64,000 nucleotides of DNA from Longispora albida DSM 44784 (GTDB lineage: Bacteria; Actinomycetota; Actinomycetes; Mycobacteriales; Micromonosporaceae): assembly GCF_000379825.1 (NCBI RefSeq), contig NZ_KB903813.1, positions 849,945 through 913,944 on the forward strand, written 5' to 3'. Made by a program: the position numbers and the translations under genes. Below the pieces are notes generated by a model, which saw only the letters and a program-made list of their open reading frames with translations, was not told the DNA's origin and did not search any database. Position 1 is the stretch's first letter. Each line of letters opens with the position of its first letter. Shown in pieces: positions 26,382 through 34,315 of the stretch.

Positions 26382-26591
26382 CGAGGTGTGCCGCAAGGGC
26401 GCTTGACCTTTGAGAACTCCATCAGTGCAAGCACTACCAGCCCGCCTCGCCAGCGGGCCGCCCCCGCCTGACTCCTGGTCGGCAGCCCGCTCACGCCGGG
26501 CCGGGGTGCGCGCAACGCGGCGGAACCCCGCCGCGCGCCCCGTGTAGTCACTTTGAGTACGCGATAACTGAATACTGAGATTGGAGGCACT

Positions 26592-26825
26592 GTGATCGAG
26601 GTGCTTACCGACACCCGCCGGGAGGTGCTCGCCAGCATCGCCGGGTACACCCGTGAGCACGGGTACCCGCCCAGCCTGCGAGAGATCGCCTCGGCGACCG
26701 GGCTGAGCGCGACGACCGCCGATTACCACCTCCGGCGCCTGGCGAACAGCGGCTACCTGCGCCGCGCCTACGGCCGGTCCCGGTCGCTGGTCCTCACCGA
26801 CCTCGGAACGGCGGTGACCCTGTGA
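26592..26825 (+). CDS. LexA-type winged-helix DNA-binding protein
   Basis: A 77-residue protein that is essentially the N-terminal DNA-binding domain of LexA: R-R-E-V-L-A-S-I-A-G-Y, H-G-Y-P-P-S-L-R-E-I-A, G-L-S-A-T-T-A-D-Y-H-L-R-R-L. The peptidase domain is absent, so it is not self-cleaving. The GTG start has GGAGG five bases upstream. First gene of the rightward early operon, so a Cro-like or early-control role is likely. Its stop overlaps the next gene. Confidence 0.8.
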   Translation: MIEVLTDTRREVLASIAGYTREHGYPPSLREIASATGLSATTADYHLRRLANSGYLRRAYGRSRSLVLTDLGTAVTL

Positions 26826-27130
26826 CCACCGAACCGGTTGCCCTCGACGACCTCGCGGGCACGATCGACGCCTACCGGCGGTTCCGGGCCGAGGCCGATC
26901 GGTGGACGAGTGCTGCCGCTGAGCTGCGCCGCGTGATCGAGGCACGGCTCGCCGACGCCGATGTCGGGACTATCGCCGGGCGCCCGGTCGTGCGGCACAC
27001 CAGCTACACCGAGCGCCGGGTCGACATGCAGAAGCTACGGCTTCTGAGCCCGGCGAATCTGGTCGAGCAGTGCACCGCGACGACCACCCGCCGCCGGTTC
27101 TCGCTCGTCGAGGGCGAGGCGATCGAGTGA
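26822..27130 (+). CDS. Small early phage protein of unknown function
   Basis: 102 residues, mostly helical and charged in the first 50 residues (D-A-Y-R-R-F-R-A-E-A-D-R-W), then a beta-rich C-terminus. GTGA overlaps with both neighbours show tight translational coupling to the HTH gene and the Cas4-like nuclease. Position suggests a helper of the nuclease; there is no direct sequence evidence. Confidence 0.65.
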   Translation: MTTEPVALDDLAGTIDAYRRFRAEADRWTSAAAELRRVIEARLADADVGTIAGRPVVRHTSYTERRVDMQKLRLLSPANLVEQCTATTTRRRFSLVEGEAIE

Positions 27131-27858
27131 GCTTGTTCTCTGCGCCCGCCGGGGCCGATCCGCTCGGCACGGCGATCAAGGGGGTTGTGCGTGCCGCCTC
27201 CGCCGGGGCACCCCGGTCGCGGCAGCGCACCATAGGGCCGAGCAGCGCGGGACACCCGTGCGCCCGGCGCGTCGGGTACGAGCTGGCGGGCACCGAGCAC
27301 GTGAACGCCAGCTCGGACCCCTGGCCCGCGATCGTCGGCACGGCGGTACACGCCTGGCTCGCTGATGCTTTCGCCCAGCACAACCGGCGCGAGGGCCGCG
27401 ACCGGTGGCTCGTCGAGCAGCGCGTCGCGGTCACGCCGACCATGAGCGGCACCGCCGACCTGTTCGACACCGCCTCGGGCACCGTGATTGATCACAAGGT
27501 GCTCGGCGCCGACAGCCTCAAGAGCATCAAGCGCGACGGGCCGGGGCAGCAGTACAGGACGCAGATCCACTTGTACGGCTACGGTCTCGCGCGCGCCGGG
27601 CACGACGTGCGCCGCGTGGCTCTGGCCTGCTACCCCCGGTCGGGGTTCCTCGACGGGCTGCACGTGTGGTCTGAGGACTACGACGACGCGCTCGCCGCCG
27701 ACGCTCTCGCCCGCCTCGCCGGAGTCGCCGAGCTGTCCCGGCTGCTCGACCCGGCGGCGCTGCCCGCCGAGCCCGGCGCGGGCTGCACCTGGTGCCCGTT
27801 CTGGCGCCCTGGTGGTCCCGCCGATGCGGCCGGATGCCCCGGAGCGGCAACGGCATAG
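27127..27858 (+). CDS. Cas4/RecB-like PD-(D/E)XK exonuclease with probable Fe-S cluster
   Basis: A 243-residue nuclease. Motifs: G-T-A-V-H-A-W (His of the RecB-nuclease motif), G-T-A-D-L-F-D then T-V-I-D-H-K-V (the D...D-x-K catalytic core) and Q-I-H-L-Y-G-Y. Four Cys are placed as in Cas4/AddB Fe-S nucleases: one near residue 42 (H-P-C-A-R-R) and a C-terminal C-T-W-C plus A-G-C-P. It probably resects DNA ends in phage recombination or replication. No CRISPR genes are near. GTG start overlaps the upstream stop. Confidence 0.82.
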   Translation: MSLFSAPAGADPLGTAIKGVVRAASAGAPRSRQRTIGPSSAGHPCARRVGYELAGTEHVNASSDPWPAIVGTAVHAWLADAFAQHNRREGRDRWLVEQRVAVTPTMSGTADLFDTASGTVIDHKVLGADSLKSIKRDGPGQQYRTQIHLYGYGLARAGHDVRRVALACYPRSGFLDGLHVWSEDYDDALAADALARLAGVAELSRLLDPAALPAEPGAGCTWCPFWRPGGPADAAGCPGAATA

Positions 27859-27880
27859 CCGGGTTCCGCAGCACGCACGA

Positions 27881-27897
27881 CCGGCCACTGTGGCCGG
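27881..27897. repeat. 17-bp palindrome between nuclease gene and next gene
   Basis: CCGGCCAC-T-GTGGCCGG is a perfect 8+1+8 inverted repeat just after the Cas4-like gene. It may act as an operator or a short hairpin, and its centre matches the CCACTGTGG core that recurs across the window. Confidence 0.55.
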
Positions 27898-27931
27898 ACA
27901 ACTCCACAACAACTGAACAGAGGAACCACTC

Positions 27932-28465
27932 ATGACTTTCGCAGCACCCGCCGCCAGCGGCGGTGACAAGCTCGCCGAGCGCGATGTACTCGGCCACCTG
28001 CTGATCGTGCGTCCGAGCGAGTACGTCGAGCAGATCACCACCGCGTTCGGGGACAAGGACGCCGTAAGGGTCAGCGTGGTTGACCTCGACGCCGCCGACC
28101 CGAACACCGGGCAGCCGGGCAGCCAGTACGACGACGTGCTGTGGTTCGGCGGGCGCCTGGTTGGCAGCCTCAAGCGCCAGGTGGGCGAGACGATCCTCGC
28201 GCGCATGGCTCAGGGCAGCCTCAAGCCCGGCGCCACTGGCAAGCCCCCGTACGAGCTGCACGACGCCACGAGCGACCCGGCCGCGGTCGCTCGGGCCGAG
28301 GCGTGGATCGCCGCGCACCCGAGGTTCACCGCCCCGGCCGCGAGCGCCAGCCCGGCCCCGGTGGCGACGCCCGCCCCGGCACCGGCCGCCGTGCCTGCCG
28401 CGCTGCTCGACCAGCTCGGCCCGGAACAGCGGGCGCTGTACGAGAAGCTCGCCGCTCAGGGCTAG
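27932..28465 (+). CDS. Early phage protein, possibly single-stranded DNA-associated
   Basis: 177 residues. A beta-rich N-terminal 110 residues (D-V-L-G-H-L-L-I-V-R-P, V-R-V-S-V-V-D-L-D-A, Y-D-D-V-L-W-F-G-G-R-L) is followed by an Ala/Pro linker and a C-terminal helix ending L-Y-E-K-L-A-A. The layout of a beta core plus disordered tail is reminiscent of phage SSB-like proteins, and its neighbours are replication genes, but no OB-fold signature can be claimed. The ATG follows the ACAACTGAACAGAGGA element. Confidence 0.6.
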   Translation: MTFAAPAASGGDKLAERDVLGHLLIVRPSEYVEQITTAFGDKDAVRVSVVDLDAADPNTGQPGSQYDDVLWFGGRLVGSLKRQVGETILARMAQGSLKPGATGKPPYELHDATSDPAAVARAEAWIAAHPRFTAPAASASPAPVATPAPAPAAVPAALLDQLGPEQRALYEKLAAQG

Positions 28466-28467
28466 CC

Positions 28468-29451
28468 GTGGCGCTGCATCACGTGAGCCTGTTCGCGGGC
28501 GTCGGCGGGTTCGATCTCGCCGCCGCCCGCGCCGGGTGCGCCCCTGGCGCCGCCGTCGAGATCGACGAAGCCGCGCGGGGCGTGCTGTCTGACCGCTTCC
28601 CCGAGCTGCCTGTGCTCGGCGACATCCGCGAGGTAACTGCACATGATCTCCGGGCAGCTCTCCCTGCCGGGGCTGACGACCTGCTCGTCACCGCCGGTTG
28701 GCCCTGCCAAGACCTCTCCACCGCCGGTAACCGCGCCGGGCTCGACGGCGCCCGAAGCGGGTTGTTCTTCGAGTTCGCCCGGCTCGTCGACGAGCTGCGC
28801 CCCGCCTGGCTGCTCGCCGAGAACGTCGTCGGGCTGCTCACATCCGGCGGCGGGCGCGACATGGGCGCCGTCCTCGGGACGCTGGCCGACCTCGGGTATC
28901 GCGTGTGCTGGCGGGTACTCGACGCTCAGTTCTTCGGAGTACCCCAGCGACGCCGCCGCGTCTTCCTTCTCGGCCATCGCGGCGACGGAGATCCCGCCGC
29001 AGTACTACTTGAGCCCGAAAGCAGCTCAGGGCATCCTGCGCCGCATCGACCGCCGGGGCCGCCGACTGCCGCCGGACCTTCGCGCGGCGCTGGCCCTGCT
29101 CGCAGCGACCGAGAGCCCGTAGTCGTCGGCCCGCTCCAGACCAGCCGCAGCCCGCGCGGGCACGGCACGGCGGGCGTGAACGATCAATACGTCTTGGCTG
29201 GTCACATCCGCACCGCCGGTCCGTCCGCCGTCCGCCGCCTGGTCCCGCTGGAGTACGAGCGGCTACAGGGCTTCCCGGACGGCTGGACCTCCACATCGCA
29301 CGGCCGTCCCCAGGGGGATGTGCCCCGGATCTCGCAGCTCGGTAACGCGGTCGCCGTGCCGGTCGCCGAGTGGATCACCCGCCGGGTGGTCACACACCAC
29401 AACTCCATCAGTGAAAGGAGCACCCGCCTTGTTCGACCGCGAAGAGGTTGA
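28468..29451 (+). CDS. DNA (cytosine-5) methyltransferase
   Basis: A 327-residue C5 methyltransferase with the motifs in order: I (L-F-A-G-V-G-G-F-D-L-A), IV with catalytic C80 (G-W-P-C-Q-D-L), VI (A-E-N-V-V-G), VIII (Q-R-R-R-R-V-F), IX (P-L-E-Y-E-R-L-Q-G-F-P-D-G-W) and X (Q-L-G-N-A-V-A-V-P-V). The target-recognition region between VIII and IX is short and Pro/Arg-rich, so the specificity is unknown. No restriction enzyme is next to it; it probably protects phage DNA. GTG start with AGGG upstream. Confidence 0.9.
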   Translation: MALHHVSLFAGVGGFDLAAARAGCAPGAAVEIDEAARGVLSDRFPELPVLGDIREVTAHDLRAALPAGADDLLVTAGWPCQDLSTAGNRAGLDGARSGLFFEFARLVDELRPAWLLAENVVGLLTSGGGRDMGAVLGTLADLGYRVCWRVLDAQFFGVPQRRRRVFLLGHRGDGDPAAVLLEPESSSGHPAPHRPPGPPTAAGPSRGAGPARSDREPVVVGPLQTSRSPRGHGTAGVNDQYVLAGHIRTAGPSAVRRLVPLEYERLQGFPDGWTSTSHGRPQGDVPRISQLGNAVAVPVAEWITRRVVTHHNSISERSTRLVRPRRG

Positions 29452-32104
29452 GAACTGGCTCGCGCTGCTACATGGCGACTCACCGGGGCGGGTAGCGATC
29501 TCCGGCACCGACGCATGGGCCGGACGATCCTTCGCCGTCGACCAGCTCGACCAGGCCGCCGCCTACGCGCAACAGCTCGACGCCGAAGGCCGCGCCGGGG
29601 TGTACGTCCGGATGACCACCATCACCCGAGCCCCCGCCCGGGGCGAACGGGGAGGGGCGAACCTGTCCGCCGCGCTCCCGGCGCTGTGGGCAGACCTCGA
29701 CATCGACGGCCCCGGCCACAAGATGCCGCCCGGCTCGCTGCCGCTCCCGCCGACCGAGGCCGCCGCCCGCTCGATCATCACCACGTCGGGACTCCCTGAC
29801 CCTTCACTGTGGATTCACAGCGGGGGCGGGCTCTACCCGATCTGGTACCTCACTACCCCGCACGTCATCGACGGCGACCTCGACCAGCTCGCGGCGCTGT
29901 CGGCGAAGTGGCAACACATCATCGGGGCGAGCGCGACCCGGCTCGGCTGGCATTACGGCACCGGCGTCGGTGACCTGGCGAGGGTGCTGCGCTTGCCGGG
30001 CTCGGTCAACCGCAAGACGAGCGACCCCCGCCCGTGCCGGATCATCGAGGCGGAAGGCGCCTCGTTCACGCTCGGCGAGCTGCTCGACGCCGCCGCCGCG
30101 ATCGAGCTGCCCACGGCAACGCCGCCTGTGGCCGCTCCGGCCGCACCCCGGTCGCGGGATGTCGCCTCCCGGTTCAAGTCGCCCGGAGGGTCCGGCCCGT
30201 TCGACGCGCTCGCCGAGCACGCCACGTGGGCCGACATTCTCGCCCCCGAGGGCTGGACCCTGGTAGCTCACGAGCGCACCGGGGCCGAGCTGTGGAAGCG
30301 GCCCGGCGACTCGTCCTCGGCGTACTCGGCGCGGGCAAACATCAACGGAGTACCCAGCCTGGTTGTGCACTCCGACGCCGCCGGGCTCCCCTCCGGCCCG
30401 GGGCAGCGCCTCACGATGGGCCGAGTCTGGGCTCACCTGCACCACCACGGCGACGAGCAGGCCGCAGCCCGCGACCTCGCCGCCGCCGCCGCTGGTACCG
30501 CCGGGGCATCCCGCGCCGCGCTCGCGCTGCCGGGCACGGTGCTCGCCGCGATCCGGGGCACCCGGGGTGTCCGTGTCCCGGCGCCCCGCGCCAGCCCCGA
30601 GAACCCGCCGCCGAGGGCGGCCCCCTCGACCGAAGCGGCGTCGGCCGCGCCGGTCGAGCGACGCCTCGCCCTGGTCGACGGCACCGCCGCCCGTGCTCTC
30701 CCCGATCCTGAGCCGGACCCCGGACCGGCGGCGGCGCTGCCCGTGTCCTACAGCGACGACGGTAACGCCGTGCTGCTGGTCGACGCGATCGGCGACCGGG
30801 TGCGCTACGTCCCCGAGCGCGGGCTCTGGCTCACGTGGGACGGGGCGCGCTGGGTATGGGACACCGCCGGGACGGTGATCGAGCACGCCCGGCGGATCGT
30901 GCGGGCTATGCCTGCCGACGACGATGCGGCCCGCAAGCACCGTTCCCGGTCGCTGGGCCGCTCGGCCCTTGAGGCGATGGTCGCCCTCGCCCGCACCGAC
31001 CGCCGTGTCGTCGCCCCGGCCGCGCTGCTCGACGGTGACCCGTTCGCGCTGTGCACCCCGGGCGGCACGGTCGACCTTCGTACCGGAGCGCTCCGGCCGT
31101 CTGACCCGGGCGAGCTGCACACCCGGTCCGCGCTCGTCACCCCCGACCCCGGGCACCCAGTCGAGCGCTGGTCGCGGTTCCTCGCCGACACGTTCGGCGG
31201 CGACCCGGCGCTCGCCGGGTACGTGCAACGCCTGGTCGGGTACTCGGCGACGGGCCGCGTGACTCACCATGTGCTGCCGTTCCTGCACGGGTCCGGCGGC
31301 AACGGCAAGAGCGTGTTCATGGATGTCGTCAAGCGGCTACTTGGGACATACGCGGGTACCGCCCCCGCCGGGTTCCTCATGTCCGGGCGCGAGCAGCACG
31401 AGACCGAAGTCGCCCGCCTCGACGGCATGAGGTTCGTCATCTGTAGCGAGGTCAACCAGGCCGACCGGTTCGACGAGGCCAAGATCAAGCTTTTGACGGG
31501 TGGCGATGAGCTGACCGCGAGGTTCCTGCACAAGAACCACTTCGAGTTCGTGCCGTCCCACACGCTGTGGCTGATGGGCAATCACCAGCCCAGCGTCAAG
31601 GCGGGCGGGGTGTCGTTCTGGCGGCGTCTGCGCCTGGTGCCGTTCACCCGCACCGTGCCCGAAGAGCAGCGCGAGGAAGGTCTCGCCGACCGATTGGTCG
31701 AGCAGGAGGGGCCGGGCATCCTCGCGTGGATCATCGCGGGCGCTATCGACGCGCTCGCTCACGGGCTGCGTGACCCCGACAGCGTGCGTGCGGCGACCGC
31801 CGACTACGCCGCCGAAGAGGATCACCTCGCGAGGTTCGCAGACGACCGGCTGCACATCGGGGGCGGCGCGCTGGTGCGCGCCAGCGTCGGGGACGTGCGG
31901 GCCGCCTACGAATCCTGGTGTGCCGAGGAAGGCGAGCGCCCGATCTCGTCGCAGATGTTCGGGCGCGAGCTGCGCACCCGGTACGACGTTCAGCCGCACC
32001 GCAGCAACGGGCGCCGGTTCTACCTCGGCGTGACCCTGCTGGAAGCGGCACCCGAAAGCGGCACGGAAAGCGGCACTGCGTCCCGTCACTGGGCCGACCG
32101 CTAG
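29429..32104 (+). CDS. Primase-polymerase/SF3 helicase fusion (replication protein)
   Basis: An 891-residue replication protein. N-terminus: archaeo-eukaryotic primase-type domain with the D89-L-D91-I-D93 metal motif, H-S-G-G-G-L-Y and L-R-L-P-G-S-V-N-R-K. A Pro/Ala linker around 300-420 precedes a D5-type domain and an SF3 helicase: Walker A G-S-G-G-N-G-K-S (621-628), Walker B F-V-I-C-S-E-V, and sensor L-W-L-M-G-N-H-Q-P. The start is TTG 29429, with AAAGGAG eight bases upstream; this overlaps the methyltransferase end by 23 bp. It likely initiates replication at the repeat array that begins in its own last codons. Confidence 0.88.
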   Translation: MFDREEVENWLALLHGDSPGRVAISGTDAWAGRSFAVDQLDQAAAYAQQLDAEGRAGVYVRMTTITRAPARGERGGANLSAALPALWADLDIDGPGHKMPPGSLPLPPTEAAARSIITTSGLPDPSLWIHSGGGLYPIWYLTTPHVIDGDLDQLAALSAKWQHIIGASATRLGWHYGTGVGDLARVLRLPGSVNRKTSDPRPCRIIEAEGASFTLGELLDAAAAIELPTATPPVAAPAAPRSRDVASRFKSPGGSGPFDALAEHATWADILAPEGWTLVAHERTGAELWKRPGDSSSAYSARANINGVPSLVVHSDAAGLPSGPGQRLTMGRVWAHLHHHGDEQAAARDLAAAAAGTAGASRAALALPGTVLAAIRGTRGVRVPAPRASPENPPPRAAPSTEAASAAPVERRLALVDGTAARALPDPEPDPGPAAALPVSYSDDGNAVLLVDAIGDRVRYVPERGLWLTWDGARWVWDTAGTVIEHARRIVRAMPADDDAARKHRSRSLGRSALEAMVALARTDRRVVAPAALLDGDPFALCTPGGTVDLRTGALRPSDPGELHTRSALVTPDPGHPVERWSRFLADTFGGDPALAGYVQRLVGYSATGRVTHHVLPFLHGSGGNGKSVFMDVVKRLLGTYAGTAPAGFLMSGREQHETEVARLDGMRFVICSEVNQADRFDEAKIKLLTGGDELTARFLHKNHFEFVPSHTLWLMGNHQPSVKAGGVSFWRRLRLVPFTRTVPEEQREEGLADRLVEQEGPGILAWIIAGAIDALAHGLRDPDSVRAATADYAAEEDHLARFADDRLHIGGGALVRASVGDVRAAYESWCAEEGERPISSQMFGRELRTRYDVQPHRSNGRRFYLGVTLLEAAPESGTESGTASRHWADR

Positions 32105-32219
32105 CCCGGCAGTGCCGCTTACGGCCCTGTCAGTGCCGCTGAGGTGCCGCATTTCCTAACCGAAGCGGCACGGGTGTTTTCCCAGCTCAACCCTTCTCCG
32201 TGCCGGATAGTGCCGGAGA
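32042..32219. repeat. Iteron-like array, candidate phage replication origin
   Basis: Copies of the core GCGGCAC/GTGCCGC lie at 32042-32051, 32055-32064, 32067-32076, 32111-32120, 32132-32140, 32143-32150 and 32162-32171, in both orientations. GTGCCGGA variants follow at 32200 and 32210. Several are preceded by AAA. The array starts inside the end of the primase-helicase gene and fills the gap after it. Confidence 0.65.
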
Positions 32220-32312
32220 TTCCTAGAGGTTGGTTCTCACACAGGAACAGAAGAGAAACAACCTCCGGAACGATCGGCACTGTCTGGCACGGCCCTCCCC
32301 GAGAGGCTCACC

Positions 32313-32834
32313 GTGTCCGATCACCTCATCACCACCCAGGTACTACCCGGCCCGTGCCCGCGCTGCCGCGAGCTGGTGCTCACCGGCATCGCCGAAGGCG
32401 TCCCCGTGCACGCGACCACGCAGCCCCTCGGCCGCGACGGGATACTCGCCGCCCTCGTCGCCGGGCGCTCGACGTACGTGCTCCAGCGCGGCGAGCTGGT
32501 GCGGCTCGACGCGACCCGAACCGCGCTCGGCGGCCCGGTCGTCGCCGATCACCGTTGCGGCGAGGCGCTTCCGGCCGCCCCGCCCGTGCCGCCACCCCGG
32601 GCAGCCCCGGCCGCGGTCCCGTACATCTCCCGGAACGCGAGCAGGGTCCGCGAGCATCTGCTCGCCCACGGCCCGGACCTCACCACCGGGGTAGCCGTGC
32701 GCCTCGGGCTGTCGATCGAGACGGCCGAAAACCTGCTCCGCCGCCTGGTCGCCGCCGGGCAGGCCGAGCGCATCGCGGGCGTGATCCCCGCCCCTTGGCG
32801 CGCTGTCGCCGCCGACCAGATCCCGCCCTACTGA
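32313..32834 (+). CDS. Zinc-ribbon/winged-helix protein of unknown function
   Basis: 173 residues. The N-terminus has C-P-R-C (15-18) and a later H-R-C that could complete a zinc site. After a Pro/Ala linker, the C-terminal 70 residues read as a winged helix (S-R-V-R-E-H-L-L, then G-L-S-I-E-T-A-E-N-L-L-R-R-L). It sits directly after the putative origin, so a replication or transcription regulator is plausible. GTG start with GAGAGG upstream. Confidence 0.6.
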   Translation: MSDHLITTQVLPGPCPRCRELVLTGIAEGVPVHATTQPLGRDGILAALVAGRSTYVLQRGELVRLDATRTALGGPVVADHRCGEALPAAPPVPPPRAAPAAVPYISRNASRVREHLLAHGPDLTTGVAVRLGLSIETAENLLRRLVAAGQAERIAGVIPAPWRAVAADQIPPY

Positions 32835-32850
32835 ACAGGAGGCAAACCCC

Positions 32851-33288
32851 TTGTCCGAACTCATTGCCTCGATTTACGCCTTCGGTGACCCGGCTCCACA
32901 AGGGAGCCTCAAGCACGTTGGGGGCGGCAGGCTCGTCGACTCGTCCCGGCGTCTCCGGCCGTGGCGGCAGCTCGTCACCGCCGCCGCCCGCGACGCCCTC
33001 GCCGAGCAGGGCCGCACCGAGCCGTTCCTCGGCCCCGTACAGGTCCTCGCCGTGCTCACGGTGCCGAAACCCAAGTCGGCCCCCAAGCGCATCCAGACGT
33101 GGCCGAGCAAGCGGCCCGATGTCGACAAGCTCGCCCGCGCGATTCTCGACGCCCTCACCGATGCCGGGGTGTGGCACGACGACGCGCAGGTCATCGAACT
33201 GACCGCGTGCAAGACGTACCCCGACGAACACCCTCTCGCGCTCCCGACCACCGGGGCGTACATCCAGATTTGGAGCGTGACCGAGTGA
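32851..33288 (+). CDS. rusA: RusA-type Holliday junction resolvase
   Basis: A 145-residue RusA-family endonuclease that resolves recombination or replication intermediates before packaging. The signature R-P-D-V-D-K-L-A-R-A-I-L-D-A-L with D-A-G-V-W-H-D-D-A-Q-V supplies the catalytic Asp residues, and the upstream basic P-K-P-K-S-A-P-K segment is typical. The TTG start is fixed by AGGAGG nine bases upstream, in a TACTGAACAGGAGG element. Confidence 0.88.
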   Translation: MSELIASIYAFGDPAPQGSLKHVGGGRLVDSSRRLRPWRQLVTAAARDALAEQGRTEPFLGPVQVLAVLTVPKPKSAPKRIQTWPSKRPDVDKLARAILDALTDAGVWHDDAQVIELTACKTYPDEHPLALPTTGAYIQIWSVTE

Positions 33289-33956
33289 AGATCCCCACGA
33301 TGGTGTACTGCGTCTCGCCGCGCTGCCAGCGCACCGACGACAAAGTCGACCTCAACCCGCGACCGGCCGCCCCGGGGTTCCTGCTGTGCTGGGTGTGCCG
33401 CGACCGGGCGGGAGAGTTCCTCACCAGCCTCGCCGCGCTGTATCTCGACTGCGAGGCCGCGCTCGCCCGCTCGACCGGGCTGCACGACAAGGTGAGCGGC
33501 ACGTCGTCACCCAGCCTGCCTATCGCGCTCCCGGCTGTTGAGGCCCGTGCCGCGATCGTCGGGGTACTCGCGGAGTGGGCCGGGCTGTGCGTCGATGAGC
33601 GGGGGGTCGACGCACCGGAACGCGCCGCCGGGCCGCTGGTCGGCTTCCTGCTCGGACAGCTCAACTGGCTGGCGGCGCACGCGGCGGGCGGCGACTTCTG
33701 TGACGAGCTGGCCGACCTGGTGCACCAAGCCGACCGCGCCGCCTACCCGTGCCCGCCGCGCCGGACCCAGCTCGGAAGGGGATGCCCGCTCCCCGGGTGC
33801 TCAGGGCTGCTGGTCGGGGTGGTGCACGTCGACCGCCCGGAGCGATCCCGGATCGAGTGTGACCTCGACCCCGAGGCGCACAGGTGGGGCCGCGACCAGT
33901 GGTTCGCGGTCCGCCGCTCGGCCCCTCTCGTCTCCCCGGCGCGGGCGGCGGCGTGA
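33285..33956 (+). CDS. Phage zinc-finger protein of unknown function
   Basis: 223 residues with paired Cys motifs: C-V-S-P-R-C near residue 9, C-W-V-C near residue 34, and a C-terminal C-P-L-P-G-C followed by C-x6-H-x-W. The middle is helical. Zinc binding is likely and a DNA-binding role in late gene control is possible. GTGA overlap with rusA shows coupling. It is followed without a gap by the small HTH gene, a pairing that looks functional. Confidence 0.65.
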   Translation: MKIPTMVYCVSPRCQRTDDKVDLNPRPAAPGFLLCWVCRDRAGEFLTSLAALYLDCEAALARSTGLHDKVSGTSSPSLPIALPAVEARAAIVGVLAEWAGLCVDERGVDAPERAAGPLVGFLLGQLNWLAAHAAGGDFCDELADLVHQADRAAYPCPPRRTQLGRGCPLPGCSGLLVGVVHVDRPERSRIECDLDPEAHRWGRDQWFAVRRSAPLVSPARAAA

Positions 33957-34141
33957 TGCCCCGGGTTGCGGCGCTCACCGCCGCCGACATCTCCGCCTTG
34001 ACCGGCCGCCCGCTCGGCACGGTGCACCGTCTCGCGTCCGAGCAGCGCTGGCGCCGCTACCGCGAGGGGCGGGTCGTCTTCTACGCCCTGGAAGACGTAG
34101 AACACCTGCTCGCGACGCCTCTCACAGCCAAGATCCATTGA
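33956..34141 (+). CDS. Small MerR/excisionase-like HTH protein
   Basis: A 61-residue protein with a MerR-like winged HTH: L-T-A-A-D-I-S-A-L-T-G-R-P-L-G-T-V-H, R-R-Y-R-E-G-R-V-V-F-Y and D-V-E-H-L-L. The size fits Xis or a phage DNA-binding cofactor. It overlaps the previous stop by one base. It is the last gene of the early block before a terminator; location far from the integrase argues against a dedicated Xis. Confidence 0.65.
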   Translation: MPRVAALTAADISALTGRPLGTVHRLASEQRWRRYREGRVVFYALEDVEHLLATPLTAKIH

Positions 34142-34143
34142 CC

Positions 34144-34171
34144 TTCTGACCTGGACCGAAGAGGATAGATA
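34144..34171 (+). promoter_or_regulatory. Candidate promoter at the early/late junction
   Basis: TTCTGA (34144-34149) and TAGATA (34166-34171) at 16-bp spacing would start a transcript about 20 nt before the U-tailed terminator at 34200. The match is moderate. Confidence 0.3.
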
Positions 34172-34199
34172 TCACGTTGGTGTACTGCACCCGAGAGAG

Positions 34200-34229
34200 C
34201 CCCGGACCCTTTGCGGCCCGGGGTTTTTT
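34200..34229 (+). terminator. Intrinsic terminator with U6 tail at the early/late boundary
   Basis: CCCCGG-A-CC pairs with GG-C-CCGGGG (one mismatch) across a CTTTGC loop, followed by six T residues. It separates early from late genes. Confidence 0.8.
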
Positions 34230-34315
34230 CGTGCCCTCGCCCCGCCCGGCCGCACCGGGCAACACACACAGCAACCGCTTTCGAGGCCGTCAGAGACGGC
34301 GGGAGGCGGGGCGAG

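Larger units (their letters stand above)
26185..26591. other. Divergent immunity/early control region
   Basis: About 400 bp without a convincing gene. It holds the palindrome at 26269, the strong rightward promoter at 26353, TTTGAG motifs at 26409 and 26552, a 13-mer AACTCCATCAGTG (26415) also found before the primase gene, and an AACTGAATAC element just before the first early gene. Confidence 0.7.

Noticed and set aside
27127..27858. CRISPR adaptation module based on the Cas4-like protein
   Set aside because: No cas1, cas2 or repeat-spacer array exists in the window; phage Cas4-like nucleases are common alone.
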